Shown: in pieces, positions 1 to 14,000 of the stretch
Layout of the letters: each line of letters starts with the position of its first letter
Numbering within the stretch: position 1 is the stretch's first letter
NCBI GenBank assembly: GCA_022747635.1
Contig: JAKTNV010000065.1
Span: 776,001 to 840,000, forward strand
Length of the DNA stretch: 64,000 nucleotides
Direction: 5' to 3'
From: Hetaerina americana
Taxonomy: Eukaryota; Arthropoda; Insecta; Odonata; Calopterygidae
Program-made: the position numbers and the translations under genes
The notes under the pieces: model-generated
Told to the model about the DNA's origin: nothing
The model's input: the letters and a program-made list of their open reading frames with translations, nothing else
The model's database searches: none

Positions 1-2028
1 AAAGCTGCCCTTGGGCTCAACTCTTTGGGGTTAACGTAATGTAAGAGATTATCTATCACCTGAGGGGAAATTTGAAGAGAAGATATCTGATTCCAGGAAG
101 AAGTTACCATATATTTAAAAAAATTATTTTCCACATATTAACTGTTCAACTAAATAAATATATTTTTAAAACTGTATTTGCACTAAATGTTTTACATAAT
201 TCTTTATTTTCCTTTATCAAGCTTTTGAATTATATTTTTATGACTACCATATACCCAAGGACAAATAAACATTGCCTATTCATATAAATGTTCAACACCA
301 GTTGCAGTTTAGATCATCAAAAAACTGAAAGCCCCAATCTTCTCAGAAATTGCCAGGAAGAAATAAAGAGACTTAAATTTTGTTGGTCATCATATACAGT
401 AAATTCTTGATTACTATGCGTTAATTATCTGTTTTATACATTATCTGGGCCATTCTCTTGCCAGGAATTCAAAATTTTAATAAAACTACAATTATAAAGA
501 TTTTAAAAAATTATAAACAAATATGAATGGCTGTTAGACTAATGACTTAATGACGCACATATGGACAGATACATGCACCATTCATTGGCAAGAAACCAAG
601 CTTCTCAAAATATGAAGCTATGAAACTCTAATTTTTTAAATCAAAAGTTATTAAATTTGAACAAAATTAGCAATTAAATATTCAAAATTACATTACCTCA
701 AAATGAAATTTAATTGGATATATTTCACTGATTCAATCCCTACAAAATTTTCCAGCAGTTTTCCTTTCTGAACAAATGTTTCACCTTTATAAGTATGGAC
801 CATTTGGGCTTTGAGCAAATCCTTGAATCAGCTCTAAAGATATTATAATAAGCTAATAAATGAAAGAATGTATGAAATAATACACTTGAGATTATGCTTC
901 AGTTCCTCAAATCTAAAAGAAAATAGCCATCATTCATACATTCCTCCTTTAAAAGATAATACTTTTTCTTTCATACTTGTGAACCAAACGACTAAACTTT
1001 TTAAGCTATATTTTGAATTTTGTACAGTTTATCTGGCTATCTTCTAGTGATTAGCGAGTTCTTTATTTTGCACCCACAATTACAATTACTGCATGATTTA
1101 ATAACTTTTTTAACAATTTACGTTTGATATACTGCATTCACTACACAAATTAAAAAAGGATAAGATAGCACAATGACATCTTCTCTTTAAAAAAAAAGAA
1201 ATCATTGGGATTTTCTTTGTATTCCTTGGTCTCATCTATTTATCTCAAAAACTGTGCACCCCATAAAGTAGTATTCTCAATCCTTTGATTTAATACTGTA
1301 AGTCAATCCTTACAACGCTCACTGTTTTTGGTCTAATGGGAAAGATACTGACAAAACTTTCACAATGCTGCATAAACCATAGTTCATTCAATCCTGATGT
1401 GTTTTTGAGTATCCATTCATCCCTTGGCCTCAGTAAAAATCCATGTCTATCCACCGTCAAGTACTCATTGTCTACCAGGATTGATGCTTAGAAGGCATTG
1501 ATTACTGGGTAAAAGACACTGATGTTCCAAGCTTGTTTCTGTTGGAATACAATCTCACATTTGGTCTGCAGGTCACACTCAGGAATATTTGCAGACTGTG
1601 GATAACCAAGATTTTATACACCTAAGAAGCTATTAGATATTTTGAAATCAAAGCTAGAGGGGCCTGGTTCCAATGTCACATTTACAATAATTATTGAAAT
1701 TTTCCTCTAATATCAATGAATAGGTACTAAAGGATAACCAAGGAGCTCTCAAATTTGCTAGTCATTCCTATGGAAGTCCTGAAACTTGAATACCTTATTT
1801 CATGACTTGGATAACTACAGGAAAGATACAGTTTACAGTTTGTCCATCATTATGTGAGAGTAGTTTAACCCCCTGGGAATCACAAGTTATGTTTATTATT
1901 GCATGTAAGACAGTGCATTTAGGGTGCCTTAATGAATAAGACAATGGTAAAGTTTGGAAGAATCAAATTTCTTAAGAATTATTTCAATTGTAAAGCTAAA
2001 TTATCACACAATGAGAAAAGACACTAAC
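1..2028. other. RB1CC1 intron 9 (left part), no gene seen
   Basis: AT-rich sequence lying downstream, in the minus-strand sense, of the last RB1CC1 exon in the window, which ends at 2029 with a GTTAGT donor. I looked for the next conserved RB1CC1 segment after the proline-rich stretch and did not find it, so this is most simply intron. The short reading frame at 72-287 has no recognisable similarity. Confidence 0.6.
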
Positions 2029-5000
2029 CTTTGGAAGATCTCGGTCAAAAGGAGGGGGAGGACGAGTGGCATATGGAGGAGGTTTTTCCCCCATATTAGG
2101 GAATAAACTTGTTAGAAAATGACCCTGTGTTGCTTGCTCAAAGTTACGCCTTTTATCTTCCTCCTCTCCCAGGACACAAGCCAAGCGAGATGACAATTCT
2201 CTTGCCCACTGTAACAGAATTATTTGATCTGACACATGACAGCATATAAAACCACAATAAATATTTTAGAAATAAAGAAATTATTTAAAATTCTTGCAAT
2301 TTTTTTATTTATGCATGATGGAATACTCTCACTATTGCAATTATATATAACTAAAATACACATATTAGCCCAAAATACCATCTAGTTTCAATACAAAAAA
2401 TAATATTTCAAGTGTAAAACTTCAGAACTTCATTTCTTACACTTCATACTGCAGTATAGATTTCAGAAGCTAACATATAATTACTTACATTGAGAAAAGC
2501 TTCAGAAAATGTCCTCCTCCTCACCACCTCAGAAAGAGCCATAGCGTAAAGTGCTGGAGCCCTGTGCACTTGTCTCACTACTTCAAGATTTCGCTGTAAA
2601 CGCTTCAAACCTTCGTGATAAATTCCTAACTTAGAATCAACCTCACAAATACCATTTTCCACATACATAATCCACCTAAAAATAAAAAAATACAAATTGC
2701 TATAAAATAAGAAAATTATTATTTGAAAACTAAAAATCATACATGAATACAACAAACTTATATCCAGAATTTATTACAAATTTCAATTCAAAGAACTTAT
2801 ATCAGCAGTACTGACTATTTTTCCACATTCAATGAGTCATGGTTGCATACTTTTATTTCAATAAAATTGAAGACAAAAAGACCAAGTGGGAGCTATAAAA
2901 ATATTTGACGGTGTTAAATTAAAATTAACTAAAGCAATCTTATTTTGCACAATATTCTATTGTTACAGATTGTAACATAATTATATGCCTTTGCTTGAAT
3001 TAATGACAAAAAAGCTAGCTGCCTATTTTTAAAAAATGAGATAGTTTCAATTATTCTTTTACAAGGAGGTATTTATTAAATTGTTAACATTATACAGGGG
3101 GTAAATTGAAGCAACACTATAGTATAACAACACATTTAACAATGCAGCAGCAAATACTTGTATCCTCATGTTAACTCTAGAACATATTTACCTATCCCTA
3201 GGCCTAAAAAATACTGACCTAAGTCTATGATAGAGATTCACACTCAATTCTTCTTTTGCTTTAGTGCATCTTCTCCTTATATCCCTTAATTGCTGTTGAT
3301 TTCTCAACATTACTAAAAGTTGCCTCATATGGGATGCACAGAGGTCTGGTAGGATAGAAACATCCCCCAAATTTCCAGCCCTATTTTGATTCTGCACAAA
3401 TGCCTGAAAAAGAGACAAAATGAGATATGCAAAACGAAAATTGATAATGATTAACATGAGGCAAATGAAAGGCACATTCTCTTTCACATGGAACTAATAA
3501 AATATATGAAAATATAAACAATTACGCTAATACAGGTCAATGACCAGTTCCATCATCAATCTTTTAGAACAAGAATCCTAAATGACATCTGTATTATTGA
3601 GAAAGTTATCTACGCTATTGAGAAAGCGTATACATACATTAAAAAAAACCCTGACTCATCAACACAAGAGCCTCAAACCCTGAAGCCAGCAACTTCAAAT
3701 TTGGCAGGAAGGTTCCTTTACTTGAAAAGGGGAGTGCTAAGAAAGGATTTTTTACTAGCATATTTCTGAAGGGCATCATTCTTACTTAAATGTCAACTTC
3801 TATTTTGAATGTGCAGTGTGTTTCCATGAAACTCCAGTGGGATTGCTTGTGCTCATCTCCATCTATAGATCACCAACTGGTGATTTTCATTCATTCATTA
3901 AAAAACTGGACCAACTCATTTGCTCCTTATATGCAAACAACTGGATACTCGTGCTGAACGGCGATCTCAACTGTAATCTCTTAGTTGCCTCCCCTCACAG
4001 ATCAGAATTGTTGAATCTGTTCAAAACTTATGGCATGGAATGTTTTAACAATAATCCTACCAGAGTCACTCCCACATCTGCCACCCTAATTGATTACGCT
4101 GTGACCAACTTTAACCATGAAAAAGTAGTCACAACTGTTTGCGACCTAGGTATAACAGACCATTGCATGGTGAAAATAAGTATCGATACTAACCAACCAA
4201 TGGATAGTCCCAATGATAAAACTTACCCAAGGCGGCCTCTCACTCATGGAAATTTGCAGCATTTTCTGCTCCTTCTTCAGTCCCAAAACTGGGACAATGT
4301 CTATGACCTTAAGTCAGTAGACGAAGGTTTCAATTACTTTTATTCAATTTTCAAACACAATTTTGAAATGTGTTTCCCAGTAACACATCGTAAAATATTT
4401 CATAGAACTAAATGTAAGCCATGGCTAACTGATGAGATCCGTTATTACTCAACTATCCTTAAAAAACTTGCTATCTCCAGTAAAAGTTCAAACAATCATG
4501 AACAAAGGTTACTCTATAAGGAATTTCAAAAGTATTACCGTAAACTGATTTCTACCACGAAAAGAACCTATAATGATAATAAGTTACTTAATTCCAATAA
4601 CAAGTCCAAAACTGCATGGGAAATAATTAATGACTGTAGAGGTAAGAAAAATCCACAACTCACTCTCCCAAAACTTTGTAACCCTGAAAATAACACTGCC
4701 ATTAGCTATTCATCTCTAGCTAATAAATTTAACAAATACTACGTATCAGCTCCTTGCCTAACTACTTCTCCAGCCAATGTGCTTTTAGCAAATGCACCAT
4801 CGTCAATGTTTGCCAAGCCCTGTTCTGAAACCAATCTAAAAACTATTGTCTCCTCACTCAGAAACAAATCCAGTACTGGCCCAGATGAAATTCCTGGTAA
4901 AGTTGTTCATCATTGTTTTGAAGCCATAAAAGCACCCCTTTTATTTTTAATTAATGAATCTTTGATACAAGGGATTTTCCCATCCCAATTAAAAGAATCA

Positions 5001-8000
5001 AAAGTAGTGCCCATTTATAAAAACCATGGCTGTGTAAATGATTTGAATAACTACAGACCAATAGCCGTCCAAAATACATTTGCTAAAATATTCGAAAAAG
5101 CCATGTATATGCAAATAGCATCTTATTTCGAAAAAAACTTCCTACTTTCTAATTCTCAGCATGGATTTAGATCGGAAAGGTCTACCACAACTGCCATATG
5201 TCAGGCAATCGACAGCATACTTAATTCATTAGATGCTAAACGCAAAACTCTTGGAATGTTTTTTGACTTGTCAAAGGCTTTTGATAATGTAAACCACAAT
5301 AGACTACTAATTAAACTCAATAGAATAGGAATTAGAGGAAGTCCTTTAAACTGGTTGAAGTCCTTTATTCATAATCGCACTCAAAAAGTAGTGTTATCAG
5401 TTGATGGGTCAAAATATTCATCCGAAGCATACCAAGTTAACAAAGGTGTTCCACAAGGCTCAACCCTTGGGCCACTCCTCTTTCTGATTTACATCAATGA
5501 CCTACCTAACTGCTTACCAAATAATGATGGAATAATACCAGTGTTGTACGCTGACGACACTAATATAATAATATCAACACAAACATATCCCAGCCTTGTG
5601 GAAAAAGCTAAGTCTGTCACACTTGCTATAAACAAGTGGTGTACAGACAACCTTCTAGACTTAAATGTAAATAAAAGTAAAATAGTAAACTTTACACACA
5701 ATAAGAACATATCAGATGATCTGCTGGTAAAAATCAATGACCTATCAATTGAGCGTGTGACAGAATGCAAATTTCTAGGTATTTCTCTATGTGCAAATAT
5801 TTCTTGGGATACTCATGTAAAAGCCCTCCAACACAAGCTCAGTTCAACTTGCTACTTATTAAGACACCTGTATGAAACTACAAGTAAAACTGTACTACTC
5901 AATTTGTACTATGGGGAAATTTACTCAAATATAACCTACAGTATAATATTATGGGGATCAGCTGCTATTTCTCAAACCATCTTTAAAATGCAAAAGAAAG
6001 CTATTAGAATCATCGCCAGGAAACCTTACAATGCTCCATCAAGGCCTATTTTCCATGAATTAAATTTGCTACCACTCCCATGCATCTACATTATGTTTTT
6101 AATTCTATATATAAAAAATAACATCGGCAACTATTCTCTTAACTCTGCCTATCATCATCATTACACCAGAGGCAGGAATGACTTCCATTATGGGAATATA
6201 AGAACTAAAGCATTGAAATTAGGACCCAATGAAATGGGCATCAGATTATTTAACAAACTACCCAAAAGTATCAAGGATACACAGGGAACTGCCGTATTCA
6301 GGCATAAACTAAAAAGATATCTACAACGCAATATGTTTTACTCGGTTGATGAATATCTCAACAATATTCCCGACCAGTAAGTTCATACTTTTAGTTTCTA
6401 GCAATGGTAATGGTCTGATTCATGTTTGTGATCAATGATTTTTCTGAATTTGATATTGTATGTGCATGTTACAGCCGATGTTCATGGGTTTGTACCAAAC
6501 ACTTATGTAACTATGAGCATCTATTCTTTTATGTATCTTAACTGAGCCTGTGTCTTTGCTCCTCATTGACGTGCCTTATATCATGTACATACTTCACCCA
6601 CCTGGTATTTTTGTATTGTGATCTCTGGGCAAATAAAAAGTAATAATAATAATAATAATAATATAAGCTCCTTGAAACAAATTAATGGCTAAGAAGATGA
6701 AAGAGAGTACTCTTTGCCATACAAATTTGGACATTTCAACTATTCTATAATAGCTCAATTAATATCTCCTCTCTTTAGCTACTTTTAAACTTCCGCATTG
6801 TTCCAATCATATTCAACCACAATAATGAGGGTTACCAGAACAACCTGATCGCATCTGGGACTACTGCCAAAGGCAATAAGCTATGAAAATTAAGGTTTTG
6901 ACGGGTTGATTATTAATTATTCAAAATATACCATTTGGCCTTACCCTGAATGCCGAGCTTTTAGAAATTATCGTAAAACTCTTTTAATAATAAAATTCAA
7001 TAATTGCATTGAAATCTGAAGACAGTTATATACTGAAGATAAAATTTAAGACATTAGCCATACTTCACTCTGACTACAGCGGAGAAGAGACAGAGTTACC
7101 TACTTAGGTAATCTGATCATAATTTTCATTCAATGTCACTAAATGTTCTCACTCAGATTGCTCCCATTATATAGGGGAAAGCACCATCAATATGAAATGG
7201 AAACAGGATTGGTATTTATACAGTTAACAATTCTCATTGCACTCTGTTTTATTTTCTTCACTACCGCATATGAAAGTTTCAGAGAGCTTGATACTCTCTG
7301 CTATATTTCCACATACAGAGAGGAGGTCAAAGGGTTGGCCATGTGAAAGAGTTAAAATTACATTCCCTTTCCTTAGATTAAGAAATTACCTGAGTCAAGT
7401 CACTCTGGTCCTGCACAATCTTTTTTGCTTCAAACATCAGCTGTTCAAGACCAAACAAACGTTCTTCTAATCCCTTAATCTCCTTCATGTCTGGCTTATT
7501 GGTTGCTTCCAATGCTTGCTCAACACTAGTTATCAGACTTTCCAGTACTGAACTGTCAAACTGAAAAAAATATATCCATTCTAATTAAGACCTCTGTGAA
7601 GAAAAACTTGAACTTATACCATCCCAGGCACTTTCGCTTGTCTGATATTAGGATGTCCAAAAAGTCACCATCAAAGTCAAAGGGTATGCGAAATAGTACA
7701 AATATATATGTACTTGCTTTTGAAGATAGCATAGAATTGATTGCTTAGTTTTCTCATACAAATATTTCTATTCTACATGTTATAATAAAATTTTCTTCCC
7801 CACTTAGTCTCCATCTTTCTCCACACTTCAATGCACATTCTAAAAACCTTCCTCCTTACAAATATGCTATTAGTTGCAGCTTTGAGTTCTAGATAAACCC
7901 AAAACTTGGACACCAGCACAGTAAGCACATTTTGGAAGGGAGACTGCACATTCTTAGAATTGGTGGAGGGTGAGCAAATAAATTCCTTCCTCAAAAAAGG

Positions 8001-11000
8001 AATCCTCTATCACAAAATTTATGTGCAACATAGTTTTATGAGGGCTATGGGTACTAGCCACCAGTATTAAATGAATTTTTCTTTGGAAAAAATATCATTA
8101 TGTACAACCAATGCTCAGGATAAAAAAGAAAACTATTATGCCATTTCTGCCCAATATGTACTTGTTTTCAGCTAAGACTTGAAGTTAAGAACAATCGCAA
8201 AAACAGACATCTCAGAAAGGCAAAAAGAGAATGTTCCAAAATGGGCATCCTGTGCAATGGACCACCACATCACGTAGATGGCTGAGAAAAGCCACGTTCA
8301 ATGCCGGTAGAAGAATAATCATTAAAAGTAATCTTATGATAATTTCTTAATTACACTTCCAATATGAGTGTGTTTTATCAATGATGAAATATGGAGAGAC
8401 TAAGTGGTATGAAAGAAACGTAGCGAACAAAAAGGAATGGTAGATTCAAGGCCCAGCTGCACAACCAGTTCAACAGCACTTCCACAGTGCACAAGCAGTA
8501 CTTCCACTTATTTTTGGGTGGTGGAAGATGAGATGGCCACTGGGTTAATTTGATGTGATATAAAATAGATGAGGGTAAGGTGTAGGATGTGTACAAGGAA
8601 CAAAAAGTGTCTAAGGGAAAGCATAAGGAAAAGGAGGGGGAAAAAGGGGCAGTCTCAATGCCATTTTCATTGCAATCAGAACTTCACTAGGCAAGTTTCA
8701 ATTGCAGAAATGACACAGAGATGTCTTTGTCTGTAGGTACTAAGAGGAATTGAGTTCATCCACTAAAATACACCTAACTTTTGCCTTAATTTGATTCAAA
8801 AGTTGCAGATTAAGTTAAAATTAAACATGCAAAAGATTCTGTTTGGGATGACAATTCTCCTTCATCCACAATTAAGTCGCAAAACTCATCATCATGAGGT
8901 AAACCCAGGAATTTAATCTTATAATTAAGACAATTACCTGTTCCAAACCTCTGGTACACCTTGCAGCAACTTGTTCTAAACTGCAACTGTCGTCTTTTGC
9001 TGAAATCCAATCTAAAAGTGTTTCTTGGCAATTCTCTTTATCCTTGGATTTTTCAGGTTCACTCTGATTTTCCTTTTGATTGCTTTCATCATCTAATATT
9101 ACATTCTTTTGCAACAGAGCAGGAGGCAGGGAAATTTTTCCAAGGATGGCTAGGTCATTCCCAAAACTTAAACAAAAAAGTTTCCATTAGACTCTCACTA
9201 AAAAATTAAAAATGCCTTATTATATCACTAAAATTTCAATGCTAAGAATTCAATAATGTGCATACTTTTGAAGCAAGTGGACACTTTCTTCTCTAGTGTC
9301 CAGATGATGACGAAAACTCTGACGGAACACCTCCGCTCGACTATGAAAAGCTGTTGTAATATCTTCAAGGTTAGCAACAACAGCAGCCCATCCTGAAAAC
9401 ATTTTAACAAAAATTAGGAAATGGAAATGAAGCCTTACATTATATTTATGCCCAAATATTGATGAATTAATTGTTTGGCTTTGAACGTGCAATTCCCAAA
9501 TGTGATAAAATCACTTGTTTCTACTGATTCCTAATTAATATAACTTAAGCATAATAAGTAAAAACATCATAAGTTTACAAGAATTGCAAAGATAGTCTTG
9601 AATGCTACATACAAACAACCTTAAAAATGAAACCAACAGGTTTTTAATGAAAAGTAACCTGTGGAATCTTACGGAGCTACTTGGCCAACTCGTAACTGTC
9701 CCACCCTTGCACCACCTAAGGGTACAATAATATTAGCATTGATAATGCACCAATTCTATTGAGACAAAACTTCCTTCTCACAAAATTTGCTCACACTTTG
9801 CAGCTCACACACACAGCTGCTGTGCTCACTTTTTATTGCAAAAACATTAACACTGTTTACTTTAATTCCATCATGAAACAAATGAATTGAATGGAAGCGA
9901 ATCAGAATTAACTGATGACAGATTATAAGGAGTCCAGACGATAATTTTATGCACCTAATGATCCTAAAACAACTATTAAATAAATAAAAAAACTTTCTTC
10001 ATGTAGTTTTCATAAGGTGTGAAATACGAGGGCCATCAAGATAGTACCCTCCATTTTCGTGTAGCGTAAAAATGAGTAGGGAGAGCCAAATGGTTGCTAT
10101 ATTAACACACACAGGAGGGCAGTATGCCTCCAGTTGCAGTGGTTGGAAGGTCACACTACTTGTCATTTTTTATAGTGGCAAGGCAAAGTGGACAATACAA
10201 TTGAAATTCCTACCAAATGTGAAGTTCGTTCAGTGATAAGGTTTTTACTGATAAAAAAACTTAAAAGCTACTGATATTCATCTGGAAATTAGTGCTCTGA
10301 ACAGACCAAATGTGATGGGTGATAAGTGTCGTGCATCAGTGTTTTTGTTTGTTTAAGAGTTAACACAAATGTACACGATGATGACAGAAGCGGTTGCCTA
10401 TCTGCGGTGAACAATGAATTGCATCTGAAAATTGACGAAAAGTCTGCGAAAATCAGCATTTTACGATTAAAATCCTAAGAATGTTTTCTATGGATTTCCA
10501 CGACTCGGTTGCATGGAAACATGATTAAAAAGTTAGGATACTATATGCTTTGCACTTGTCTTGAAAGGAAACTTCAAGATGCCATCATCGGTTGGTATCG
10601 ATCTGAGGCAGCAGAATTTCATGCTGAAGGAATTTGGAAACTAGTTTAGAGATGTGGCATAGGTTTAACTGTTTGGCGAATATGCATAAAATACAGAGAT
10701 GTGTAGTTTTGAGATGAAAGTAATAAATTTTCTTGTGTCCATTCCAGGGTATTTTTTATAGCATTATGGAGGTTATTTTCTGGACAGCCCTCGTATTTAG
10801 AGTTTCATTTGGATAAATATTGGGCCACTGCATGAATTGGTCACTGAGGCCAACTATCACAGAAAGTTGTGAATTGTGCTAACACCAACCATAAGTGGTG
10901 TTTTATCTGTTTGGTCTGAGCAACTATGGCAACATGAGGGGATTTGCAAAGTACATGGTATTGTATTTAGTGTCGGCATCTCACTGCATCATCTTCATGA

Positions 11001-14000
11001 AGTATATAAAATAAAATATAAACTCTCATAAAATAGGACACTAACACTTTAAATGTAGCACCAAATCCAGGGTGAAAAGGTGCTTCTATCCCTAAAATGT
11101 GATCACTGAATATATGACCCAAGCATTTATATTGATTCCATGAGGGAAATTTGATTCTTTCATCTTACACAAAACCAAGTAGGAAAAGCTCCCTTTACCA
11201 CAATAATTTCTTTTAATGTGATCAAAGTAGTTTTTCACACACTGTTATTAAAGCCCTACAAACTAGGGGGATAAAATTCAAGTCGTGAACTTAAAATATA
11301 TTGTAGTATCTATAAGTTATTTAGGAATGCTTAGCCCATTAAGAATCATTCATCATGGAAGAGATGAATCATGTCACAATTCCAGAAAAGCACATTGAGT
11401 TTTTAAACTATCCTTAGTCATTACACAGTATTTATTTGGGCAAAGTGACACATTAGGAAATTATGACACACATACAGATATTTTATACAATGTAAATTTA
11501 CCAGCTGGTAACCTTCCATTTTCATTTACCCTGATTAATGGACGGAGTGATATAACTAATATAGGAAGAACATTACCCCTGGAAAATACAATATTTCTCA
11601 CCTCATAAGTCTTTATATTAATAGTGATTACGTTTTCCTTCTCATGGGTTTATTAGATTTCCATATGGTAACTCCATGATTTAATTAAAATATTTTCAAG
11701 TGAGTGTACTCACTAATACTTCTTTTACTTGGTTCCATGTAAACTTTTTGAAGTCAATAATATGAGTACATTTCTTTTTTTGGGCGGGTCTCAAAATTAC
11801 AGAAGTGATGAGAATCCTCAACAAATACACAATTTCAAAACCAATTGTGGATTGCGATAATCTTAACTTTAACCCCTCCAGGTAAAATATTAATATCCCT
11901 ATAAGGAGAACCTATGCAGGTCATTTCATCCAAAATTTCGGTAATTTTTTTGATTTATGAAGCATAGTAAAACCTACAAAAATAGAAATAACATATGTGT
12001 ATTACGAATCATTCTTGAAGCCTTACATTAAAATGAACTCAAATTAATTAATTAAAAAATACTTTTGTAATTAGATTATGAAAATTAATGAATTTTTAAA
12101 GAACTATTGAATATTATTTTAATAAATGCCACGGCTATTCTCTTCATGGGGGCATTGCCTCTCTGAAAAGGCCTGCTTAGTAGGTGAAACTACTGGGGGA
12201 CTATAACATAAGTCTTAAAATCAGTGAGCCTCGAAAATGACTAATTTTGATGCAGACTACAATCAATCTTAATGTTTCATACACAAGAATTAGAAATTAA
12301 TGAGGATGTGATAAGACCACCTTAGCATTATCAAGGAACTGCTAATTCAAGGCCTTATTTGAGTTTGACCAGCCCTGGTGATAGCAGGGTAACGTCCTCG
12401 CCTGCCAACCCAGAGGTTGCAGGTTGGATTCTCACCTAGGAAGAATATCCTCCACCTAGGACTTGGGTGTTTGTGATTGTCTTCATTAAAATATACAGGG
12501 ATTAGGTGGAAGAAGGGACTATAATGTTTCAATATCACCGCGATTTAGTTATCAAATAAATAAATACTGCATAGCACCACTGGTGTCAGGCTTTACGCAT
12601 ATCAGCATTTTCTGTTTTTTTGCTTGTGCACAAATAACTGTAACTCAAGGGGATGATTCCTGCATGAGTTTTTGTGGAAGTGAAGACATTTCTCCTTTTT
12701 ATTCTACATCCATTGGATGGGTCAAAGCCAAGGAAGTAATTCCACATAAACCTTGATTAAGTGTGTATTATTGCGACAAGGGTCATAACTTGGTGCAAAG
12801 CTGAGTGAGTGCCATAATAACAGTATTTTTACCTTCTATTTTTATCCTAGGTACAACTTTTTGGTCATTGACATGGGATAATCCCCCATACCACTTACAC
12901 ATGTGTGTGACCAAGTTAGCTTCTTTCTCACCCATCTTTTCCAAGACCGTAAAGATCATGATACCTAAAGAAACCCCTTAAAAATAACAGGAGTACTTGC
13001 TTCGAGGACTGACAATTTTCATCCTACATGCAAATTTATCCAAGGCAAGACTGGGATTGCCAATGGTGGGTAACTTTCTATGGTGCCAATATTGGCAGTC
13101 ACCAAAATTTAAGTATTCTACATAATGCTAAAAGTTCTGCCTGTTTCCCATTCACACTAAAAGCACACATATTCTTATAGATTAGACTTGGGCCTGTATT
13201 TAAAAGCTATGAATTATTTTTCAAATTTTCTGAAAAGTCTGAAATGCACGATAAAACTTTTCAATTTGCACACTGAGAAATGTATGCAGGTAACAAATAC
13301 TGCCTCATTTATAAATATCAGCAACCTCCATTTGTATGGGACTTGTAAACTAACATTTAGCTATGAGAAATAGGCAGATTTTCATCATAATTTTTGGCCT
13401 AGTATATGAATGTTAATACCCATAATGCTAATAACAAAAGTTTGAATTACAATTCCATCACCATTCAAAATGTTTAATTTGCTAATTTGATTACCTTGTT
13501 GCTGTAAATGTTGATCATGAACCAGGCACTCACAAGCCCTTGTCTCTAAGCGAGCCAGCTCGCAAAGATCTTGAGCCAAACGAGAACGATTTGCCACGGT
13601 TGTATACGATGGAGGAGAGTTCCGTGAGGCCTCTACTCTTTCTTTAGGATCAAAATCTGCAAATAAAAAGCATTATGAGAATTGAATTAACATTTTTTTC
13701 TCTAAATCCATCAAACCTCAGTAGATTTGATTATATCAAACTGCATAAATTTAAAAACCAAAAGTTTACACAACAATATCAGAGATGTTATGGTATTAAA
13801 TACATATAATTTTACGATTTACTTTGATACATAGTGCAATGGCATGCTAGTAAACTATATTTGGAGGTTTGTTATGAGTATATAAAATACCTGCTATATC
13901 ACCCGAAAGACTGTGGGTTGAAGGTGATGGGGGAGTTGAACTTTCAATCGACGCCAAACTAAACAGATATATAGGATTGGTATCTGTGCCAGCAGAATAG

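Larger units (their letters stand above)
3783..6663 (+). mobile_element. Non-LTR retrotransposon (CR1/jockey-like group), 5'-truncated, antisense to RB1CC1
   Basis: LINE copy holding one long open frame, then a 3' UTR of about 260 bp and a (TAA)n tail. The frame is open from a stop at 3756-3758, but endonuclease similarity begins abruptly near 3830 (ISIYRSPTGDFHSF), so the N-terminal part of the APE endonuclease appears lost by 5' truncation. The exact 5' boundary is uncertain because I could not find a convincing target-site duplication. There is no RNase H domain after the RT, which argues against the I clade despite the TAA tail. Clade assignment is tentative. Confidence 0.88.
3404..7389 (-). 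other. RB1CC1 intron 6, carrying a LINE insertion
   Basis: A 4-kb intron between exons 6 and 7, with donor GTAATT just below 7390 and acceptor TTTTTCAG just above 3403. About 2.9 kb of it is the LINE described separately. The remaining flanks (3404-3780 and 6664-7389) show no recognisable gene. Confidence 0.85.
9393..13494 (-). other. RB1CC1 intron 3, with mariner and SINE insertions
   Basis: A 4.1-kb intron between GTAATC (donor below 13495) and TTTTCAG (acceptor above 9392). It holds a deleted mariner (10027-10793) and a tRNA-derived SINE (about 12355-12565), both annotated separately. Elsewhere I see only AT-rich sequence and short chance frames. Confidence 0.8.

Noticed and set aside
3690..6700. 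Similarity between CTTGAAAAGG..GCTAAGAAAG at 3720 and CTTGAAAC..GGCTAAGAAG after the LINE tail as a target-site duplication
   Set aside because: The match is patchy and its 5' member lies about 60 bp before the likely start of LINE sequence.
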